Of a stretch of 33,116 nucleotides of DNA, positions 24,952-33,116 are shown piece by piece; positions within the stretch are counted from its first letter, which is position 1, and the number at the start of each line of letters is the position of its first letter. This DNA is from Bacteroidota bacterium (GTDB taxonomy: Bacteria > Bacteroidota > Bacteroidia > B-17B0 > Aurantibacillaceae). Under the pieces are notes generated by a model. That model was not told the DNA's origin. It did no database searches and saw only the letters and a list, made by a program, of their open reading frames with translations. Made by a program: the position numbers and the translations under genes. The stretch lies in contig CANLAV010000013.1 in NCBI GenBank assembly GCA_947487905.1, positions 1-33,116 of the forward strand, given 5' to 3'.

Positions 24952-26886
24952 TTACACTTCGTAATTGTATTCCCAAGCTGATTTATAAAAATTATTTTTT
25001 TCGCAATACTCTATAAACGATTTATAAAATGGATGATTACCGATGGTAGATGTATCCATAACAACAACTAACTTTTTCTTAGCTCGCGTTAAAGCCACAT
25101 TCATTCTTCTAATATCTGATAAAAAGCCAATTTCTGAATGTTCATTACTTCTTACTAAGGAAATGTAAATCACATCGCGTTCTTCGCCCTGAAATCCATC
25201 AATGGTTTTAACAGCTAATTCGGAAACTGGGAATCCTGAATAATCAAAGTCAACTAATTTTTCTTTCAATAATTCTATTTGTTCTTTATAAGGAGAAATA
25301 ATTCCAATGGATATGTTTTGTTGTTCTCTGCCAAACTGATATTGTTGCAACAATAATTCCATATGTTTAAAAACTAAGTTAGCCTCTCCAACATTGGATA
25401 AACTCAAAGTTTCTGGGTTTTGTAATTCATCATAACTACACCCAGCTGTATCAATTAATTCAACAGGACTATTTAAAATATCACACTCCTCATGAAATGA
25501 TAACACTGTTTCTTTTACCGTTGCGTCAGCTTCCAATTCATTGTTATAAAAATAATGATTACTGAATTGCATAATGTGTTGATGCATCCGATATTGTCTT
25601 GTAAGCAACGTTGAAATTGCTGGGTGCTTGATGCATCGATCTAACATGGTTTCTGCTAATCCTTCTTGCTTTGCCTTATTACTTTTTACTACCGGTGGCA
25701 ATTGAAAATGATCTCCACTGAAAATAACACGTTTACATTTTAATAAAGGTATCCATGAAATGGCTTCCAATGCTTGCGACGCCTCATCAAAAAACAACGT
25801 ACTAAAATGTTTATTAGCCAAGGCCTTATTGCTTGAAGCTACTGGTGTGCAACTAATAACCTGAGCGTTTTCAAATAATGAATTCACAATGTAATCTTCT
25901 AACAAGCGAGATTCTTTTATGCAATTTCTTGCTTCTGCATAAAATAAAGCCCGTTGTTTAGCATCTTCTTTTCCAAAAGCCCTCTTATATTTTCCAGCCA
26001 TTTTAAAATATTCTTCTGCTGTTTTTCGTAAGGTCTTAATATCTTTGTAATTGACGTGACTTTGAATTTGCCCATCAATGGTCGCTTTCAACAATCCTTC
26101 AGAAACTCTTGCTGGATGGCCAACGCGCAATACATTAACTCCTTGCTCAATTAATTTTTCTGTAATTAAATCAACGGCTGTATTTGTTGGCGCACATACT
26201 AAGAGTTGTTTTTCAGATTGCAAAACTAAACGAATGGCCTGCACAATCGTTGTTGTTTTTCCTGTGCCAGGAGGACCATGAACCACAGCAATATCATTGG
26301 CACTTAAAATATGTTTGACTGCTTTATTTTGAGAATTATTCAATTGAGGAATTAATACACTGTCATCGATTTTATTAAAACTAGGACTTTCATTTCCTTC
26401 AATCATTTCCCTTAACTCCGCTACTCTATTATTTCTTGCCCCAATGACTTCATCTAATGCTTTTTGCATTTCAATGTAGCTATTATCATCAAACTGAATA
26501 TTTACACCTAATCGCCCATCATAACACCAATCAGGTAAATCGTCGGTATGAATGATGATTTTCATTTTATTTTTACTACACTGTTTGATAGTGCCCGAAA
26601 TTTCTTGAACCTCATCTGGATTTTTATTAGAGAACAAACTCACATTTTTGCCTGCACTAAATTGATGCGGCATATCTAAACTATTAGTTCGTTCAACTTC
26701 TAAATGCACGTAATCTGCATACCCTAATTCGTTACTTAATATTTGAATGGGAAACCAAGTTGCTCCATTCTTTTTTCGTTGTTCGATACTAGCCCTTAAA
26801 AACTGCTCTTTATATTGATAGAAATCTTCTTCTCTTTCAACAAATAGTAAGTCTTTTACTTTTTTTAATCTTTCAATGCTTTTCAT
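24952..26886 (-). CDS. SF1B helicase, IGHMBP2/DNA2-NAM7-like
   Basis: This 644-residue helicase of superfamily 1B has an N-terminal OB-like region (about 40-150), then the core: Walker A GPPGTGKT (204-211), Ia CAPTNTAVD, motif II FFDEASQALE, III GDHFQLPPVV, V IDGFQGEERDVIYISLVRSN and VI RRMNVALTRAKKKL. This layout matches IGHMBP2/SMUBP-2-type DNA/RNA helicases; the in vivo substrate in Bacteroidota is unknown. It is the last gene of a tight dnaB - serine hydrolase - helicase operon, starting 2 bases after the hydrolase stop. It ends 10 bases from the convergent era. Confidence 0.9.
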   Translation of the reverse strand: MKSIERLKKVKDLLFVEREEDFYQYKEQFLRASIEQRKKNGATWFPIQILSNELGYADYVHLEVERTNSLDMPHQFSAGKNVSLFSNKNPDEVQEISGTIKQCSKNKMKIIIHTDDLPDWCYDGRLGVNIQFDDNSYIEMQKALDEVIGARNNRVAELREMIEGNESPSFNKIDDSVLIPQLNNSQNKAVKHILSANDIAVVHGPPGTGKTTTIVQAIRLVLQSEKQLLVCAPTNTAVDLITEKLIEQGVNVLRVGHPARVSEGLLKATIDGQIQSHVNYKDIKTLRKTAEEYFKMAGKYKRAFGKEDAKQRALFYAEARNCIKESRLLEDYIVNSLFENAQVISCTPVASSNKALANKHFSTLFFDEASQALEAISWIPLLKCKRVIFSGDHFQLPPVVKSNKAKQEGLAETMLDRCIKHPAISTLLTRQYRMHQHIMQFSNHYFYNNELEADATVKETVLSFHEECDILNSPVELIDTAGCSYDELQNPETLSLSNVGEANLVFKHMELLLQQYQFGREQQNISIGIISPYKEQIELLKEKLVDFDYSGFPVSELAVKTIDGFQGEERDVIYISLVRSNEHSEIGFLSDIRRMNVALTRAKKKLVVVMDTSTIGNHPFYKSFIEYCEKNNFYKSAWEYNYEV

Positions 26887-26888
26887 CT

Positions 26889-28079
26889 TTATTTCTTTCT
26901 GCTCAATTCAAAATAATACATTTGCCTTCCTAACTCTGCTAAAAAAGGCAATGCAATTGAATTGTATTCATATTTTCCGTCGTTGAGAATTTGGTCTTTA
27001 TTAGTATAAATAACAGCACTTAACATAAATTCTATCTCCTTGCTTTTATTTTGAATGTAAGCACAGTCTGCCATATATCCATACGATTGCCCAACGCTAT
27101 TTGTTATTCTAATGTTTGTATCCACAATTATGTTCTTAGAATCTCCGTATATGAAATATTTTTTAAAACTATCGTGATATGTTTTAGAGTTATATATTGG
27201 ATCTTTACTTTCGCGAGGATATATAGTTAAATAATTTATTAAGAATTGTTGGTCATCCAAGCTTATTTTGAATTGATTTTCTTTAGGATAATACTCATTA
27301 AATACTAATCGTTGGAGTAAAGTATGGCTATTTTGAAGTGACAAATAATTCATTTGACTAAAATCTTTAGGCTTATTGATTCGTTTATTTTCATTGTTAA
27401 TATAAGCTTTTCCAACTTTTACTATTTCCAATGGATGCGTATATATTTTTTTGGAAACTTCTTGTTTTTGACTAAATAGTAAATTTAAATTTTCATCGTA
27501 AAACGAAACAGCATTGGTTGTAACATGCTCCAATTCTTTACAACCTCCATCAAATCGATGACGTATCCGAATGTTTGAATATCCTAAATTATTCAAACGT
27601 GCGTGTAGGTAGTCAACGCCTAAAAATTCATACACTCTTCCATAAGCGAAATTATCACTTACTAAACTCATGCGTTTAATGTAATGCGCTATGCTTGGAA
27701 AACCAGTTAATGCGGTTGAATCAGATTTTACAAAATGCTGACAAGCATATGAGCTATCTGTAAACATATATGCTTCTTTATGGACTTGAAGTGAATTTAG
27801 TTTTTCTAAAGCTAAAATAGCACAAGGTAACTTTACTAAGCTCGCAGGGTAAAAATAGTTTGTTGAATCTAAATGATACGTGAAATGTTTAAACGTTGGT
27901 ATGCCTTTACTATCTCTATTGATCTGAGTATAAATAATTTGTAAGCCAAATGTTCTTACATCTGCCCTAACTGTTTTTAAAATCGATTTTGTTTGCAATA
28001 TAGAATCGAATGATACAGTTTGTCCAACCACAGCATTTGATAGAATAAAACAAGAAAAAAAATAAATTAATTTATTCAT
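26889..28079 (-). CDS. Secreted serine hydrolase, class A beta-lactamase-like fold
   Basis: This 396-residue protein has a signal peptide (to about residue 20) and the penicillin-binding/class A beta-lactamase signature: PASLVK with nucleophile Ser80 and Lys83, and SDN (141-143). The third box, normally KTG, reads SVG (328-330), in a segment that otherwise follows the class A pattern (GQSYGYMADCAYI). Loss of the box lysine argues against an ordinary beta-lactamase; a peptidoglycan or other serine hydrolase is possible. Its ATG overlaps the dnaB stop by one base (TAATG), so translation is probably coupled to dnaB, an odd neighbour for an exported enzyme. Confidence 0.82.
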   Translation of the reverse strand: MNKLIYFFSCFILSNAVVGQTVSFDSILQTKSILKTVRADVRTFGLQIIYTQINRDSKGIPTFKHFTYHLDSTNYFYPASLVKLPCAILALEKLNSLQVHKEAYMFTDSSYACQHFVKSDSTALTGFPSIAHYIKRMSLVSDNFAYGRVYEFLGVDYLHARLNNLGYSNIRIRHRFDGGCKELEHVTTNAVSFYDENLNLLFSQKQEVSKKIYTHPLEIVKVGKAYINNENKRINKPKDFSQMNYLSLQNSHTLLQRLVFNEYYPKENQFKISLDDQQFLINYLTIYPRESKDPIYNSKTYHDSFKKYFIYGDSKNIIVDTNIRITNSVGQSYGYMADCAYIQNKSKEIEFMLSAVIYTNKDQILNDGKYEYNSIALPFLAELGRQMYYFELSRKK

Positions 28080-29650
28080 TAAAACGCCTCGTCAATATCA
28101 TTTCTTCTGACAATATCTCGTGTTGGACCGTCTTCATCAATATCCCAATTACTTTTACTTTGCAATGTTTTAGTATTTGGTTGCGATAAGAAATCCGTAT
28201 TGTTTGAAATACCTTCGCTCGCAGATGGTGTATAGGTTTGGCCGTCTTGATAATCAACATCTGTAAATTTAGCATACATACCGATGAACCTTAATGTAAC
28301 ATCTTCAAGTGCACCATGTCTATTCTTTGCAATGATAATCTGCGCTCTGTTTTTTGTTGATTGACCATCTTCATCAATTTCAATATTATAATATTCAGGA
28401 CGGTAAATAAACATAACCATGTCGGCATCTTGTTCAATAGCTCCAGATTCACGTAAATCGCTCAATTGTGGGCGTTTACTACCACCTGGTCTATTTTCAA
28501 CTTGACGACTTAACTGAGATAAAGCAATGATTGGAATTTCTAATTCTTTGGCTAAAGATTTTAAGCCGCGAGAAATTGCCGAGATTTCTTGCTCACGATT
28601 TCCTTTAGAATCAGGACCACCACTCATCAATTGCAAGTAATCAATAATAATCATTTCAATTTTTTGTTGTTCTTTCAAACGGCGAGCCTTTGCCCTTAAT
28701 TCAAAAATAGATAAAGCAGGCGTATCATCGATGTATAAAGGCGCAACAGATAATTTTTTTATCCGTTCATTTAATTGAACAAATTCATGATTATCTAAAT
28801 TTCCTTTTAAAATTTTATCTTGAGTAATTTCTGTTTCTGATGAAATCAATCGTTTGACTAATTGAACAGAAGACATTTCTAAAGAGAAGATAGCAACTGG
28901 TCTGTTGTATTCTACGGCAGCATTTTTTGCCATCGAAACTACAAAAGCCGTTTTACCCATACCAGGCCTTGCTGCTAAAATTAACAAATCTGATTTTTGC
29001 CAACCACCTGTAATTCTATCTAATGCTGTAAATCCGGATGGCACACCTAACAAGCCATCTGTTTTTTTTGCAGCCGCTTCAATATCTTCAATGGCTTTTG
29101 CAATAAGTGATGTCATTCCTACATGTTGCTTTCTGACATTAGAATCTAATATTTGAAAAATATGTTGTGTAGTCGAATCTAACAATTCAAAAACATCAGT
29201 TCCGTCTTCGTAAGCTGATTTTATCGTTTCTGTGCTAATGCGAATTAATTCGCGTTGTAAATATTTTTGTGCTACTATACGAGCATGATACTCAATGTTT
29301 GCAGAAGATGCTATTCTATTAGTTAGGGAAGACACATAAAATGATCCACCAACTAATTCTAATTCGCCACTACGTTTTAATTCTTGCGAAACAGTCATGA
29401 TATCAACTGGTTCAGAACGATTAAATAAATTGTAAATGGCTTTAAAAATAATTCCATTTTGTTCTTTATAAAAACTCTCAACCGAAATTACATCAATAAC
29501 CGAACTCAATGCATCTTTTTCTAATAGCATGGCCCCAAGAACGGCCTCTTCCAATTCAACAGCTTGTGGTTGTAGTTTTCCAATTTCATGTGAAGACACT
29601 GGAGCAATTAATTTTTTACGAATTTTATTTTGGTTATCAAAGTTTGGCAT
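28079..29650 (-). CDS. dnaB: Replicative DNA helicase DnaB
   Basis: DnaB unwinds DNA at the replication fork. The 523-residue protein has the N-terminal domain (LQPQAVELEEAVLGAMLL), a linker, and the RecA-like helicase domain with Walker A ARPGMGKT (227-234), Walker B IIIDYLQLM, the SQLSRQVENRPGGSKRPQLSDLRESGAIEQDADMV segments (family-diagnostic) and an acidic, low-conservation tail. There is no intein. It lies about 5 kb from dnaA on the opposite strand and heads an operon with a serine hydrolase and an SF1 helicase. I found no good promoter in the 255 bases upstream. Confidence 0.97.
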   Translation of the reverse strand: MPNFDNQNKIRKKLIAPVSSHEIGKLQPQAVELEEAVLGAMLLEKDALSSVIDVISVESFYKEQNGIIFKAIYNLFNRSEPVDIMTVSQELKRSGELELVGGSFYVSSLTNRIASSANIEYHARIVAQKYLQRELIRISTETIKSAYEDGTDVFELLDSTTQHIFQILDSNVRKQHVGMTSLIAKAIEDIEAAAKKTDGLLGVPSGFTALDRITGGWQKSDLLILAARPGMGKTAFVVSMAKNAAVEYNRPVAIFSLEMSSVQLVKRLISSETEITQDKILKGNLDNHEFVQLNERIKKLSVAPLYIDDTPALSIFELRAKARRLKEQQKIEMIIIDYLQLMSGGPDSKGNREQEISAISRGLKSLAKELEIPIIALSQLSRQVENRPGGSKRPQLSDLRESGAIEQDADMVMFIYRPEYYNIEIDEDGQSTKNRAQIIIAKNRHGALEDVTLRFIGMYAKFTDVDYQDGQTYTPSASEGISNNTDFLSQPNTKTLQSKSNWDIDEDGPTRDIVRRNDIDEAF

Positions 29651-29905
29651 AAATATATATTGGGATGGTAAAAATGCTTAATACTTTCTACAATATGAAT
29701 GTACGAAATTACTTACAGGTATTAGATTTTTAACAAGCTACTAACACGACTTCATAACATACTGAAAACCAATACTGGATTTGTTAGCAACCTTAGCATA
29801 TGAAATTCTTTTGTTAAGAAATGACTCACTAAACTTTTAAACAAAACACGTTGATTAAATTTGGTAACTCTTTGTTACAAATTCAAATCATATAAAAGGG
29901 TTATC

Positions 29906-31069
29906 CTAGGCTAACTTTTGGTATGTTTGCCACCATCTATCAGGCATTTCATTGCTAACTGCTAATTCATAATCTTTATATGAACAAGGTAGTAAGGTAT
30001 GACGTTCAAACTTCAAGCCTTTTGTGCTTGGATATGGGACTTCCATCCACCAACGATCACTTTTTTTGCTCTTAAAAAAATTAATAGAATATTTTTCATC
30101 TTGAAGCACCACATGAAACTTTACATAATCATTGCTTGAACGAGTTGGGAAGTCGCTTTTTCGATTATAAAAACCATCCATGAAACACCAAATCATTTGA
30201 GCCGCTAAACTCGCTGTCTTTCCTAAAACATCAAACTCTGGGTTAATTTCATAAATACCAACAGAGGTTAGTTTATCATTCATCCCTGCGTATCGCATCA
30301 TTTGACAAGCTTCTTCAGCATAAAATCCATTTGGTGAAGGAATAGGATTGGCAGGTGCATCACTGTGTTTAATAGCGGATATATCAAAACTAAACATATC
30401 AGCATGTCTGATAATAGGTTCAGATTCTTCGATCATATCTCTTACTTGCCCCAAGCGGTAGGTGTCAAAATACAATCGGTTCATCATATTTAATGAGGCA
30501 GGGTCAACTAAATACGTTTGATAACCAATGTTGCTATAATTAAATAAAAAATTAGGTTGGTGTAAAATAATTTTTCCTAAAAAGCCTTTGTTTGTAATTG
30601 ACTCATCTGGGCTTCCAATATCAAAAGCAGAATCTACCGTTGCTATATTGATTGTCTGTTCTAAATTTTCGTATCCTAAAAATTGCGCATAGGTTAAGTC
30701 TTGACTACCACCAATAATAATAGGAATGACATTATTTTTAATTAAATGTTCAACGGTAGTTTTTAAAGCATAGTAAGTATCTTCAACTTCATGACCTTGT
30801 TCAATATTCCCTAAATCAACTAGTCTTGCTCTAAAGCTGCCTTGATATAAATCGTACAAATAATTCCTGACAGAATCAGGTGCAAATTGACTACCAGAAT
30901 TATTTGAATGTCTACTTTCACACACGCCAACAATCGCCATGTCAACGTCGGATAAATCAGGGAAATGACCATTCTTAGTGAACGCGTTAATTATTCCCCC
31001 TAATTTATTTTCATAATTTGAATTTTCTACAAATTCAATAGCTTGAAAAAAATGCTGAATATCACTCAT
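29906..31069 (-). CDS. Ureohydrolase-fold (formimidoylglutamase/arginase family) protein with degenerate metal site
   Basis: This 387-residue protein follows the arginase-fold motif order but with changed ligands: GGSQD (120-124) instead of GGDHS, DSAFD (146-150) instead of DAHxD, and SFDIS (227-231) instead of SxDxD. By alignment, His, His and Asp of the six manganese ligands are replaced by Gln, Ala and Ser; three Asp remain. Similar sequences in Bacteroidota are commonly labelled formimidoylglutamase, but I would not transfer arginase or formimidoylglutamase activity. No histidine- or arginine-degradation genes are adjacent. It is divergent from the aminotransferase gene across 130 bases containing a perfect AT-rich dyad. 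Confidence 0.72.
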   Translation of the reverse strand: MSDIQHFFQAIEFVENSNYENKLGGIINAFTKNGHFPDLSDVDMAIVGVCESRHSNNSGSQFAPDSVRNYLYDLYQGSFRARLVDLGNIEQGHEVEDTYYALKTTVEHLIKNNVIPIIIGGSQDLTYAQFLGYENLEQTINIATVDSAFDIGSPDESITNKGFLGKIILHQPNFLFNYSNIGYQTYLVDPASLNMMNRLYFDTYRLGQVRDMIEESEPIIRHADMFSFDISAIKHSDAPANPIPSPNGFYAEEACQMMRYAGMNDKLTSVGIYEINPEFDVLGKTASLAAQMIWCFMDGFYNRKSDFPTRSSNDYVKFHVVLQDEKYSINFFKSKKSDRWWMEVPYPSTKGLKFERHTLLPCSYKDYELAVSNEMPDRWWQTYQKLA

Positions 31070-31086
31070 TGTCTATATTAGTTTTT

Positions 31087-31109
31087 AATATGATAAATAT
31101 TATCATATT
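31087..31109. repeat. Perfect inverted repeat between divergent genes
   Basis: AATATGATA (31087-31095) and TATCATATT (31101-31109) are perfect inverted 9-bp arms around a 5-base AT spacer, 18 bases upstream of the ureohydrolase-like start and about 90 bases upstream of the aminotransferase start. It could be an operator for either gene or a leader hairpin; AT-rich dyads also arise by chance, so function is unproven. Confidence 0.5.
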
Positions 31110-31199
31110 TATGTTTCATATGTAAGGTAATTTATTTATCTTTTCAACAATTTTTAACAGGTAATTATTGCTTATATTTATTAAGTACATTTAACGCGA

Positions 31200-32045
31200 A
31201 TGTTAGACACCAAATGCATATATAATGGTCATGTAATTAGCCTGTACGAACCAGCTATTAGTTTTTCTAATCGTGCCTTTAGATATGGTGATTCTGTATT
31301 TGAAAGTATAAGATTAATGAAGGGGAAAATAATGCTTCTTCCGATTCACATTCAACGTCTGAAATTGGCTATGACTACGTTGCGAATGAACATACCAGCT
31401 GATTTTTCAACAACCAACATTGAACATTTGATTTATGAATTAATAAAAGAAAATAATATCCAAACAGATGCGCGAATCCGTTTAACTGTTTTCAGAAATG
31501 ATGGAGGGTTTTACACACCTGAAACAAATGATATTTCTTTTTTAATTGAAGTTGAAAAAATGGAAGCCATTGGATATACCTTAAATCAAAAAGGATTGTG
31601 GGTTGATTTATACGCTGAGATAAAGAAACCCTTTTCAAAAATATCAAGTATTAAAACTGGTAGCGCTTTAATTTACGTCATGGCGGGTCTTACGAAAAAT
31701 TCATTAAAATTAGATGATTGCCTATTAGTAAATGATAATGGCCATATTATTGAAAGTATTAATTCAAATGTTTTTGTAGTGAAGAATGGCGCATTATATA
31801 CCTCGCCCATTGCAGATGGTTGCATAGATGGTGTGATGAGGAAACATATTTTATCTATTGCCAGTGAAAATAGAATTTTAACTTTCGAAAAAAATTTAAC
31901 AGTTCATACATTAGCCGATGCCGACGAAGTTTTTTTAACTAACGCCATCAGCGGCATTCAGTGGGTTGGACAATTTAAAAGCCAATTCTACACCAATAAA
32001 ATGTCGGTATTTTTTAATGAGAAATTAAACGAAACAAGTATTTAA
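31200..32045 (+). CDS. Class IV aminotransferase (PabC/IlvE-like, PLP-dependent)
   Basis: This 281-residue fold-type IV PLP enzyme has the family features FRYGDSVFESIRL (27-39), the PLP lysine Lys152 in SSIKTGSALIYV, the ESINSNVFVV cofactor segment, DGCIDGVMR, and EVFLTNAISGIQWV near the end. The family includes branched-chain aminotransferases, D-amino acid aminotransferases and 4-amino-4-deoxychorismate lyase (PabC). The size and the last motif fit PabC-like members, and a pabA-type gene exists at 12383, but sequence alone does not decide. A YbjN-like gene follows after 4 bases. Confidence 0.88.
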   Translation: MLDTKCIYNGHVISLYEPAISFSNRAFRYGDSVFESIRLMKGKIMLLPIHIQRLKLAMTTLRMNIPADFSTTNIEHLIYELIKENNIQTDARIRLTVFRNDGGFYTPETNDISFLIEVEKMEAIGYTLNQKGLWVDLYAEIKKPFSKISSIKTGSALIYVMAGLTKNSLKLDDCLLVNDNGHIIESINSNVFVVKNGALYTSPIADGCIDGVMRKHILSIASENRILTFEKNLTVHTLADADEVFLTNAISGIQWVGQFKSQFYTNKMSVFFNEKLNETSI

Positions 32046-32049
32046 TCAT

Positions 32050-32442
32050 ATGATCGAAAACTATTATAAAATAGTAGAAGAAGCTATTTTAGCTTTAGGT
32101 ATACCCGCAGAATTATCAAGAGGACCACAAATTGGACAATGGAATTTAAAAAAAGGCAAGTTTGATATTCTCATTGATGTTTGGGAACAGGAAAAAAATC
32201 ATTTATTTCAAATAGTTGCTCCCATTTGTGCTATACCTGATGATAACAGAGAAGCATTTTATTTGCATTTATTAAATAAAAATTACGGAATGAGCTCAAT
32301 GGCTTATGCTATTATGGACGATTCCGTTTTTGTGAAATATACCAGCGAAGCAAATGCTTTAACTCAAGAAATAATTCTTAATCTTTTAACTAAAGTAGCA
32401 TTTTACGCTGAACAGAGCGATTTTGTTCCTGCTGAAATTTAA
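32050..32442 (+). CDS. YbjN/CesT-like small protein
   Basis: This 130-residue soluble protein has no signal peptide. Its pattern (N-terminal helix, then strands QWNLKKGKFDILIDVW and LFQIVAPICAIP, then helix REAFYLHLLNKNYGMSSMAYAI followed by the strand SVFVKYTSE and C-terminal helix) fits the YbjN / type III chaperone-like fold. Its role is unknown; family members elsewhere act as small chaperone-like or sensory modules. It is tightly packed between the aminotransferase gene (4 bases) and the tyrosine phosphatase gene (3 bases), so cotranscription is likely. Confidence 0.72.
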   Translation: MIENYYKIVEEAILALGIPAELSRGPQIGQWNLKKGKFDILIDVWEQEKNHLFQIVAPICAIPDDNREAFYLHLLNKNYGMSSMAYAIMDDSVFVKYTSEANALTQEIILNLLTKVAFYAEQSDFVPAEI

Positions 32443-32445
32443 TCC

Positions 32446-32904
32446 ATGCAAAAAATTCTATTTGTTTGCTTAGGCAATATTTGTCGCTCGCCATTGGCGG
32501 AAGGCATTATGCTAAAATTAATTTCTGATAAAAACTTAACTCTTGAAATTGATTCAGCAGGAACGTCAAACTTTCATGCAGGCGAAAAACCAGATAATAG
32601 AACCGTATTAAATGCAAAAAAACATGGCGTTGATTTAACTCGATTAAGGGCAAGACAATTTTCTGAAAAAGATTTTGATGATTTTGATGCCATTTATGTG
32701 ATGGATAAAAGCAATATGACTAACGTATTGGCGCACGCCAAAAACAAAGAGCAAGAACAAAAAGTTGAATTGTTTTTAAACACGCTCTTCCCAAATCAAA
32801 ACATGGAAGTTCCTGATCCTTATTTTGGTGGTGAAGAAGGTTTTGAAGATGTGTTTAATCTCATCTATTCAACTTGCGAGAAGATGATTGAAAAATATAG
32901 TTAA
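32446..32904 (+). CDS. Low-molecular-weight protein-tyrosine phosphatase
   Basis: This 152-residue cytosolic phosphatase has the N-terminal P-loop CLGNICRS (Cys8 nucleophile, Arg14) and the C-terminal general-acid motif PDPYFGG. Such enzymes dephosphorylate tyrosine kinases or other targets, often linked to exopolysaccharide control; no tyrosine kinase gene is nearby. In many Bacteroidota a gene of this family lies beside dnaA; here it is about 10 kb away. It closes a three-gene run from 31200. Confidence 0.93.
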   Translation: MQKILFVCLGNICRSPLAEGIMLKLISDKNLTLEIDSAGTSNFHAGEKPDNRTVLNAKKHGVDLTRLRARQFSEKDFDDFDAIYVMDKSNMTNVLAHAKNKEQEQKVELFLNTLFPNQNMEVPDPYFGGEEGFEDVFNLIYSTCEKMIEKYS

Positions 32905-32981
32905 AAAAAACTAGTTATGATAGCTGTATATCAAAAAAAAGCTATCGCATATTACTTAGGTAATTAAAATTCAAAAAAACT

Positions 32982-33116
32982 ATGACAGACGAAAACAAAG
33001 TGGAAAATAAAAATCCTTTCCCATTTAATAATCTACTATTGATTAAAGGCATAACAACTGGGAATAATAGTTTAGGATATTATTTATTGGGAATAACTGC
33101 TGCAGTTTTAGGATAT
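32982..33116 (+). CDS. N-terminal fragment of a membrane protein (possible CPBP protease), cut by window end
   Basis: An ATG opens 45 codons without a stop to the end of the window. The predicted start MTDENKVENKNPFPFNNLLL, followed by a hydrophobic segment (YYLLGITAAVLGY), suggests a membrane protein. The NPFPFNNLLL pattern is reminiscent of Bacteroidota CPBP/CAAX intramembrane protease N-termini, but no catalytic motif is in view, so the family is only a guess. Confidence 0.5.
   Translation, partial: MTDENKVENKNPFPFNNLLLIKGITTGNNSLGYYLLGITAAVLGY

Noticed and set aside
32917-32950. Hairpin ATGATAGCT...AGCTATCGCAT after the tyrosine phosphatase gene
   Set aside because: The stem is short, has a two-base bulge and a long loop, and there is no T-run on the transcribed strand, so I do not call it a terminator.

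Overview
The window is a gene-dense stretch of an AT-rich Bacteroidota chromosome, probably class Bacteroidia and Flavobacteriales-like; I would not go lower than that. The evidence is a type IX secretion Plug-family (DUF5103) protein, the gene order nusB - DUF1573 lipoprotein - yajC - YbbR - coaE, a long Bacteroidota-type NusB, a GIN-domain lipoprotein, and two tRNA promoters of the Bacteroidota form TTTG-N19-TAnnTTTG. There are no insertion sequences, phage genes, CRISPR arrays or rRNA genes. No gene-free stretch exceeds about 300 bases; the longest is 29651-29905 (255 bases), where I see nothing convincing.

Layout. 1-178 holds tRNA-Asp (minus) with its promoter and terminator. 327-1735 (plus) is a LolA-like carrier followed by aroE. 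1738-5452 (minus) is a large outer-membrane propeller/barrel protein followed by a half-size TauE/SafE permease. 5504-6142 (plus) is a metallo-beta-lactamase-fold hydrolase. 6147-11219 (minus) looks like an envelope operon: PagL-like lipid A deacylase, GIN lipoprotein, T9SS Plug, methyltransferase, HddA-like heptose kinase. 11410-16486 (plus) carries nusB, pabA/trpG, a DUF1573 lipoprotein, yajC, a YbbR protein, coaE and a frameshifted pfkA. 16487-20773 holds a methyltransferase, an LRR protein, a YbgC-like thioesterase and a two-gene 5'-nucleotidase. 20835-24941 holds dnaA with two candidate tandem promoters, a PrsW-like membrane protease, initiator tRNA-fMet and era. 24952-29650 (minus) is a tight dnaB - serine hydrolase - SF1 helicase operon. 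29906-31069 (minus) is a ureohydrolase-fold protein with degraded metal ligands. 31200-32904 (plus) holds a class IV aminotransferase, a YbjN-like protein and a low-molecular-weight tyrosine phosphatase. An incomplete ORF runs off the right edge.

How the genes work together. The themes are envelope construction (LolA-like carrier, propeller/barrel protein, T9SS Plug, PagL-like enzyme, heptose kinase), core replication and translation (dnaA, dnaB, nusB, era, tRNAs) and central metabolism (aroE, coaE, pfkA, folate/tryptophan-type enzymes). I found no clearly new multi-gene system. The items most worth a second look are the pfkA frameshift at a T-run before an in-frame stop, two families whose catalytic residues are missing (2147-5452 and 29906-31069), the tandem dnaA promoters, and the prsW and era starts that collide with a terminator and a divergent promoter.
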